NCBI GenBank assembly: GCA_002917075.1
Contig: NTMA01000024.1
Span: forward strand, 310,001-374,000
DNA from: Hawksworthiomyces lignivorus
Taxonomy: Eukaryota > Ascomycota > Sordariomycetes > Ophiostomatales > Ophiostomataceae
DNA length: 64,000 nucleotides
Direction: 5' to 3'
Below the pieces are notes generated by a model. That model did no database searches, was not told where the DNA came from, and saw nothing but the letters and a program-made list of their open reading frames with translations. Numbering within the stretch: the stretch's first letter is position 1; each line of letters begins with the position of its first letter. The position numbers and the translations under genes are program-made. Below are positions 57,439 to 64,000 of the stretch, in pieces.

Positions 57439-60400
57439 TTAGATCAGACTCTTCCTCCACTCCACCGAGTCCAATGCCCGCTGGTCAGCTTGACAGCTGC
57501 CGCAGTAGTCGTCATACCACTGCTCCAACATGCCAACGCGTTTCTGATCTTCCCCATTCACCTCCTTCCGCAACGGCACGTCCTCTTTGCTGTTCTTGTT
57601 CCCATCATTGCTGCCAGTCGATTGTCTCGAGGAGCTCGCTCTCTTTGCTTCAAGCATGGATTTGACTCGCTCGCAGCGAAGATTTTCATCAATTAACCAG
57701 TTCTCCCATTCTGATTGTATCACTTCCCGTTCGACGCTGTTTACCACCCGCATTGCCACTATGAGGTCATGTCGGTACGAGCCTAGCTTCTGTCTGGTTC
57801 GGCGCAGACGTTGCGCCGTCACCCGACTTGTGGCTGAAGAGAGAAGTGAGCCGGCATCTTCGAATGGCGAATCTAAATCCGTCGAGTTGGTGAGAGAAAG
57901 GAATGTATTGTAACTGCAAAACAACACTATTAGCATCCGTATTCTTTATTTAAATAACTCAAAGCAGAGGCAGAAAGTGAACGTCGGAACACTTACCAGA
58001 CACTGTTATCCGGTGTCGTTCCCTCTCTGACCGTCACACCACGAGAGGCTTCCTCCAAATCAGAAAGGTATAGAGACTTGCTCATCATCATATTTGGACC
58101 GACACCAATACGGCTCATGAACCTGGTTGCATGCCGCTCTCTCCACCAAGCAGTAGTCTCCCTTGAAGAAAAAATGAGGTTCGTTGCGACGCTCAATGCC
58201 AGCACTACCAGTATTATGCGGTTGGCTGTGACAATATGGAATAACTTTCGGCAGCCGGCGAAGGCCCACATGACCAAGCTAGTTATGACGGACTCCATAA
58301 AGCTCCGGAATGTCTCGAGCAACATATCGGTCAGCGTCCGCGGCTTGATTTGAGTCTTCTTCGAAGCGCCATTTTCGCCGGGAGTGAACAAAACTATCTG
58401 TGTCTGCTGGCCGATATTTCCGTACACCTGGATGGCCCTCTTCGTGCGACTGTGCGGACCAAGCTTTCGCACCTCATCCGTAGCTAGCTCAGCAAGTTCG
58501 TCACCATCGCGAGACGCGTCGTCGAGAGCCTGTCGCTCCACAAGGCTCTTCGAGAAAGCAGGAGCCTTTGACCAATCTACCTTGATATAGATGGCCAGCT
58601 TACATTTCGACTTAGCCACGTGCGTAATAATCACCTTCGTGACCTGCTTGAAGGCTTGGGAATGCGGCAGATGCCAAGCCGTCTTAACGTGCTTTACCAC
58701 ATATGTTACGTGGTCACTGAATATGTCAATGGTTTGCTCATCAACCACGCTTTCGTCCTTTTTGCGGCCGAGCATGTCCATTGACTCCACCATGAAATGA
58801 AATTGCCGTTTCATCTTGCCATGATCAGCCAGAATCCAAGGTCCTTGCTGGATTTCTCGGGCCCTTCTCTCGAAGTACAACTTGGGAAAGATAAACGATT
58901 TATCACCAAATAGCACATGAAAACATGCTTTCGCACTAATTTCAAAATGCCGTTCGGCCACCTTCTTCTGCATATCATTCGGTTCAAACACCACCGGATG
59001 ACTTGGAAGCTGCAACTTTGTATAAGGCCGACTAGTAAGTGTGCGACTTCCGCTCGCAATCCTGCGACCTCCAAGATCGTGTATATGGCGTGACACCGGG
59101 CGTCCTGAGGCAGTGCCATCATCGATCGGCGTACTGGCTGATATTTCTTCCCAACTTTCGACGCTCGGACTCTTTCTTCCAATGTCATCATGCCCAAGGT
59201 TTTGCAATGTTGTGATAATGTCCGAAATCCCCATCGGCTCTGCAGACTGTAAATCGTCGATCAGGAGGTTCAATCGCGCATGCAATACATACATGTCTTC
59301 CAGGAAGGTCTTGATCGTGATCCGAGTGAAGCCGGTCTCGTTCATATCTTGGCTGAGGTGAAGGAAGACATAGTCGCAGTCTTTTCCAGGAGCAGCGGTG
59401 ACCTCTGTGATGATGTCGAGACTAACAGAGTATGTAACGACAAGACCCATAGTCTGACTGTAGAAATACATGTTGTCTGCGCTTACATAGATGCGGCCAC
59501 TACCAACAAGGCCCTGGTTCGCTGCACCCGCTTCGGACGCACTGGCCCAAGCAGCGTTGAAGACGAGAACAAGCTTTTCTGCAAGGGGGACAGATGGAAA
59601 TAGCAGCCGGAACTGTGCATGTTGTGTCTTTAGCTCAGCTGGGTAATTCGGAGGAAACACTTCGGGTGTAGAACGATCCAGCGCCCTAGGGTCCGGGACT
59701 TTGGCAGCATCCACACTCAGCGTTTTTCTATGGCCATTTGCGGGAGCACCACCCGTGGGGGAATTCGGCGTATTACTTCGAGCTTCGACAATATCTTCAC
59801 GAGCTAAAGCCTGCGATGCGGTCCCGCTTCCTTTTAAGACAAACTCGGATCCCCATTGGTTGCTTCCCCAGTAATTCGCCAAGATGCCAGCGGGCAGACC
59901 ACAGGAGCTACCAGTGCGACTGAGAATTCGTTCGCTGCTTGCCATCACAGCTACTTTGCTTAGAAAAGTCAAGACAGGAGACTTGGCGAATGTGGTTGGG
60001 GCGAGGCTGCTACGACGAGATTCAACCGGTCCAATTGGTAGCATAGTTGGCCGCTGCAATGATCCCTGCGGGAGAAGATGGTTTGCCGACGGGTTGTAGG
60101 CTGGGTAGCCTGGAAGCAGGTTGTGGCTCGCCGAGATCAGGCTCGCAATGCCACCAGAAGGTTGCGGCGGCGGCATGTTTGCTGCAGCCAGTCCGTTGCC
60201 ACTACCGCTTCCGCCAGACGCATCCCCTGCACCTGATGAAAACGTTGCCTTTCTGTGTAGATCCAACTTCTGCATTATACGAGTAGCGTGCTCTCGACTG
60301 CTCTCTCCCTCTTCGCGCCTCAATTCTTGCCCCAGAAGCGTGATGGACCGCCGCGGGGGAACCGCTGTCACGTCGAAGCTATTCCGTGTGACAAAGCTTC

Positions 60401-61907
60401 CGTCTGGGCCACCACCTGGCACAGGAAGGGCTCCAGGCTGGCTGAGTGGCACCCCGGGCTCTTCAGCAGTGCCGAGTTGAGCATTGTCAAGAGCCCGCGC
60501 AGAAAAGTCCGAAACAATCGGTACCGTAATAGCGAAAGCCGGGTCGAGTGCTCCAGGTGGCAATGATGTGCTGTCTCGTTCCATGCTTGCTTCAAACGCC
60601 TTCTTCTTTGCTACTTCGAATACTTCGAGCCATTCTGTAAGCTGGCTCTGCGTCTCAGCTTGCAACATAAGATTTTGTGTCTTCGTTTTCACTTCGAAGC
60701 AAAACCGTCGCTCTTCCTGCACAGCCGGTTTAGCACTGCAAAGGAGAACGCCTATATCGTCTCCCTGAAGCACGCCCTGAGGACCTTGCACCAGGTAGCC
60801 GAACATTCCTTCGCGGCAGTAGAACCAGCGGTGTACCCAATTCACACGGGCAGGCTTTCCCGTGACTGTACGGAGAAATAGCCAGCCTTGTTTCTCTGAA
60901 ATAACAGCAGCTTGATTGGACCGGACATTCATGGGTCCTCTGGATCCGAGAAAAGGCACCGTTGATGCGCTATAGTCGTCGAGCTCACGCGAGGGCTTGA
61001 TGGTCGCTAGTGTTGTCTCTCCAATTTCTCGTCGCGACACTTGTAGATCCCGCTTCAGGGAAGCTTCGGACAGCTCCAGCTCTTTAGCCCAGCCACGAAT
61101 GCGTTCCATCTCATCTCCCCATTTCGCCGAGGCAGCGGCCGAGTCGCGGGTGCGCTTCATCTCACGCCAAAAGTCGGCTGAGACGCGCGTGAGCAGCTTG
61201 TCGAGGCCCGACCGCAGCTGTGGGGCCATCTGGGAGAAGTCCATAGATGCCTTGAGATAGGCGCGGCGCGTCTCGTACACAGAAAATGCATCTTCCCTCA
61301 AGGAAGATGGCTCCTTGGTCTTAGACTGCGACACATAGCGAGCCAGGGTCGTATCATACGTCTTCTGGGCCTGCTCCAGCGTTTTGCGTGTTTCCTTGAA
61401 TGCGCGCAGGTCACCGCTGAGGAAATTCCGGATGGGCTCGGCATTCACCGAATCGAAACGGCGCAGCACACTGGTGACCTGAGTCCACCAGTCCCGGGAG
61501 CCATCACTAACACGCTTCAGTGCCAACAGGGTATGATCCGCGTCGATAATGCCATCTGCGACGCCAGCTGGGGGAACGATCTTTGAAAGGTATTGGTTGA
61601 TGATGTCTTCGAGGGCAGAGAAATCATGGACGAACTTGAAAGTGCTCTTTACGTAGCTTTCAAGCCATCGCTCGATGCCGTCTATCTGCTCACTGAACTG
61701 GACGGCGCTAGCACGGAAGGAGGGAGAGTCGAGCGCTGCTTCATGCAAGCCAACAGCAACAGAGGACCGAGGCGACGACGTCGGGGGCTGCGGTGGTTGA
61801 GAAAGCGCAGCTGGGGGTATCGGAGAGGAAGTTGCCGCGCCACCGAGTGCATTCGTCGAAGCCGCTGCCGCCTTCAGCACAGGGGAACCAGAACCTGTGT
61901 CGCCCAT
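57439..61907 (-). CDS. BAR-PH-GRAM-VASt sterol-transfer protein (SIP3/LAM1 type)
   Basis: Two exons on the minus strand, 61907-57997 and 57913-57439 (TAA), give 1461 residues. Order of domains: a Pro/Ser-rich start; an alpha-helical BAR/IMD-like region (about 55-300, FKFVHDFSALEDIINQYLSK); a PH domain (about 336-440, EKQGWLFLRTVTGKPARVNW, WVHRWFYCREGMFGYL); a disordered Gly/Pro linker; a GRAM domain (about 759-886, FRLLFPSVPLAEKLVLVFN, GRIYVSADNMYFYSQTMGL); a VASt/StART-like domain (about 980-1136, CFHVLFGDKSFIFPKLYFE, VTYVVKHVKTAWHLP); and a membrane segment (about 1228-1247). The C-terminus after the intron is a charged helical region. This is the Sip3/Lam1-Lam3 group, which binds sterol and sits at ER-plasma membrane contact sites; yeast Sip3 was first described as a Snf1-interacting protein. 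Length is usual for filamentous fungi. Confidence 0.92.
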
Positions 61908-64000
61908 CGTGCTCTAGTCCCGAGAAACGACAAGACAGCGCTTTGTCCTAAGTCAATCGCCGATGTAGCTCATATCACACATCATTTGTGATAGAGACGA
62001 TAGAGAGGTCGTCGTAGATCACTTCTTCCAGTCTGAAGTTGATGGACCAAATAAAGCTTAATGTCCAAGCCAGTAAAGCAAGAAGACGTGATGATGAGAT
62101 TATCTGAGGTTTCCCTTCACAAATGTTACAGCTTTGCTGCGATCCGTGACGTCGCCTACACACCTCCTGTAATTTAAGAATAGAGCCCCACAATAGGCGT
62201 CTATCAACATCCTCTCCACAAAAGTCAGATGATATTAGTCACGTGTCATACGTGTGGTCCATTCTCAGCATTTACATATACGGTGAGCATGTCAAAAAGA
62301 ATTTCCAGCATATTTAATAGACTTCAAATTTTACGTTTGGTGTGTTGAAATACATAGAATAAATAAACCGCTCAGAGATATGTTATGTTTATGCTTGTCT
62401 GGAGATAAAATAGCTGTTTCTAAACAAACTCTGCATCCTGCATCCTCATCGTACTGACGATTACAATTATGACTAAGCTGATTCAAACCGTTGTGTGGAA
62501 TAGCTTGCAAGTTCAGTAAGAGTGGGTTGCTGCTGATGAAAGAGAGCTTGCAACTAGACACCCACCCCCTCATAGAATCACTCACACCGCAAATCAATTA
62601 TTAGGCGGGGAAAGGTCAACTGTCACAACGCTGTAGGGAGGAGAATTAGGGGGGGGGGGGGATTTTGCGGTGCGAGTACGTGTAATTCTAACAGGGGCGC
62701 CACCGTACCCGTACATGCGTAAACGGGGAATGAAGCATACTTTTGGAAGTCTTCTCCGTACACGGTATGTACGTATATTAGGCGGCGATAGACGAGGCGA
62801 GACAAGATGTGGCGAGGCAAATGCAGCAAAGTGGAGTTAGTGCAGAAGTCTCTACGGTACAAGTATTTCAGAGGCTGGGTACATATCCTTCTTTTCGTTG
62901 TGCGGCTGGTCCGGGCGGCCTGGCTGCCTCCCAGTGCTTCGCTGGAAGGCCACGCAGTTCCAGTCTGCTGCTTGTTAGTGCTCATGCTGCTCACACTGCT
63001 TATGCCGCTGGCTAGCTCCCACGAATGCAGGGCAAATGCAGGACAAAAATAAAAACCTTGTCAATGCCACCCAATCTGGCGGGTTTCTAGTCCACATCTG
63101 CATGTCTCTGGGATGTCGTAGTTGGCTAGGCAGACAGCAAAAAGGAAGAAAGACACGCTACTCTGATAGGGCAAAGAAGAATAAAATCGAATCAAGTCGT
63201 CGACAGCAAGGCAGAAGACGATGGTTTACCACACACTTGTCATCTGCAGTCGAGATACGGTCGAAGAAACGGGTCTCTCCGGCGAGACCAATACATGCAT
63301 CGACAGAAAGCTCCTTTAGGAAGGAATTCGGAGGTCATTATCTTACGATGTTTTATTTGCGAGGACACCCCCGCGGTGTTCTCCTGCCAAGTTGACACTG
63401 AGCAAAATCTGGGATAAAGAGGATCGGCATTCACGATGATCAATGCGAAGTTACACATCCAGTTACGGGTCCTGCGCGTCTTCTTCAGGGCAGTTCAGCT
63501 GGTCATGGATCAGGAGGAGATCATAAAATAAAAGAATGGAAGAAAGCAGCTACCGGCTATCCGCATGATGTCTGTCAGAATGTATCCGCCGCGGAGAGCC
63601 TATAGATATAGCTGCAGTGCATACAGTAAAAATGCAACGGATCTAATATGTCTGGATGCGAATAAGCGAAAAAGGCAGTATGAGCCAGTCGTTGCCTGCA
63701 CATCGCCTCCCCCTTGAAGATGCATATTTGGCTCGAGTCAAAAGAGACAGGCATCATCAAAGAGATAAGGTGTAGAGGAATATCATACAAGTAGTAAGCA
63801 CGCACTCTGTTCTGGAATCTTGTTTCACAGCGCGTTATTCCTGTCCGCGCCACTAAATCGGGGGAATTAAAACATCGAGAAGCACGTATGTAGCAATTAC
63901 GGAACACAAATGAGAAGAAAGATGGTGTCTACTCCGCAAATACCACTCCTTTGGAAGCTCGGTCTTGGTCCTGTCAATCTGCTCACAAGTACGCTACTAG
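61908..64000. other. Intergenic to window end, no gene recognised
   Basis: About 2.1 kb. The first few hundred bases should hold the promoter of the SIP3-like gene. A G13 run is at 62649-62661. Open frames of 80-120 codons (62807-63052 plus, 63575-63907 minus) have no family signature or spliced continuation that I could build. An unseen gene could begin beyond the right edge. Confidence 0.5.
62649..62661 (+). repeat. G13 homopolymer
   Basis: Thirteen consecutive G in non-coding DNA. Possible slippage site or sequencing-length uncertainty; no quadruplex partners are visible nearby. Confidence 0.85.

Noticed and set aside
62807..63052. 81-codon frame with a hydrophobic Leu-rich segment, secreted-peptide-like
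   Set aside because: Signal-like stretch is internal, no processing or Cys pattern, no support from neighbours.

Overview
The window is nuclear DNA of a filamentous ascomycete (Pezizomycotina). The evidence is: about 48 short spliceosomal introns, mostly 45-90 nt with CTAAC/CTAAT-like branch sites; one gene per roughly 3-4 kb; and a gene set that includes a PrtT-type Zn2Cys6 regulator, a microsomal P450, an emopamil-binding-type sterol isomerase and a fungal Na,K-ATPase-like P-type pump. Base composition is moderate and no bacterial features were seen. I could not fix the class or genus. The exon models below were built by hand: reading-frame phase was followed across every junction and checked against remembered family signatures.

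Layout. 1-1734: divergent RRP45 (exosome, minus, cut by the window edge) and CWC15 (spliceosome). 4148-6818: PrtT-like transcription factor in seven exons. 7802-8775: EBP-family isomerase, tail to tail with a DUF1749/UPF0613 alpha/beta hydrolase (8864-9912, minus), which is head to head with TTI1 (10296-14060). 14615-15.1 kb: small uncharacterised gene, minus strand. 15.2-20.07 kb: gene-poor. 20069-21960: amino acid permease. 22990-26693: Ark/Prk-family kinase. 26.7-31.85 kb: gene-poor, with a tRNA-Cys-like relic at 28.3 kb. 31855-35791: Na,K-ATPase alpha-like pump in eight exons. 36611-36921: small Cys-rich protein. 37442-39428: cytochrome P450. 41057-42430: eIF5. 42911-45408 (minus): Asn/Trp-rich disordered protein with WG/GW motifs. 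46389-48655 (minus): disordered protein with a conserved-looking C-terminal box. 49629-50492 (minus): TIM23. 51404-56638: TRM732/THADA-like tRNA methylation partner. 57439-61907 (minus): BAR-PH-GRAM-VASt sterol-transfer protein of the SIP3/LAM1 type. 61.9-64 kb: no gene seen.

Most genes are unrelated core functions: RNA decay and splicing, PIKK maturation, translation initiation, mitochondrial import, tRNA modification, sterol traffic and endocytosis. I see no biosynthetic gene cluster, transposon, CRISPR array or obvious new multi-gene system. The points most worth checking are the WG/GW-repeat protein as a possible Argonaute-hook factor, the tRNA-Cys-like relic, an unusually high share of AAG 3' splice sites with two GTTCG donors, a 4-nt-offset pair of donors in the P450, possible upstream-ORF control of eIF5 and of the permease, and an in-frame retainable intron in TIM23.
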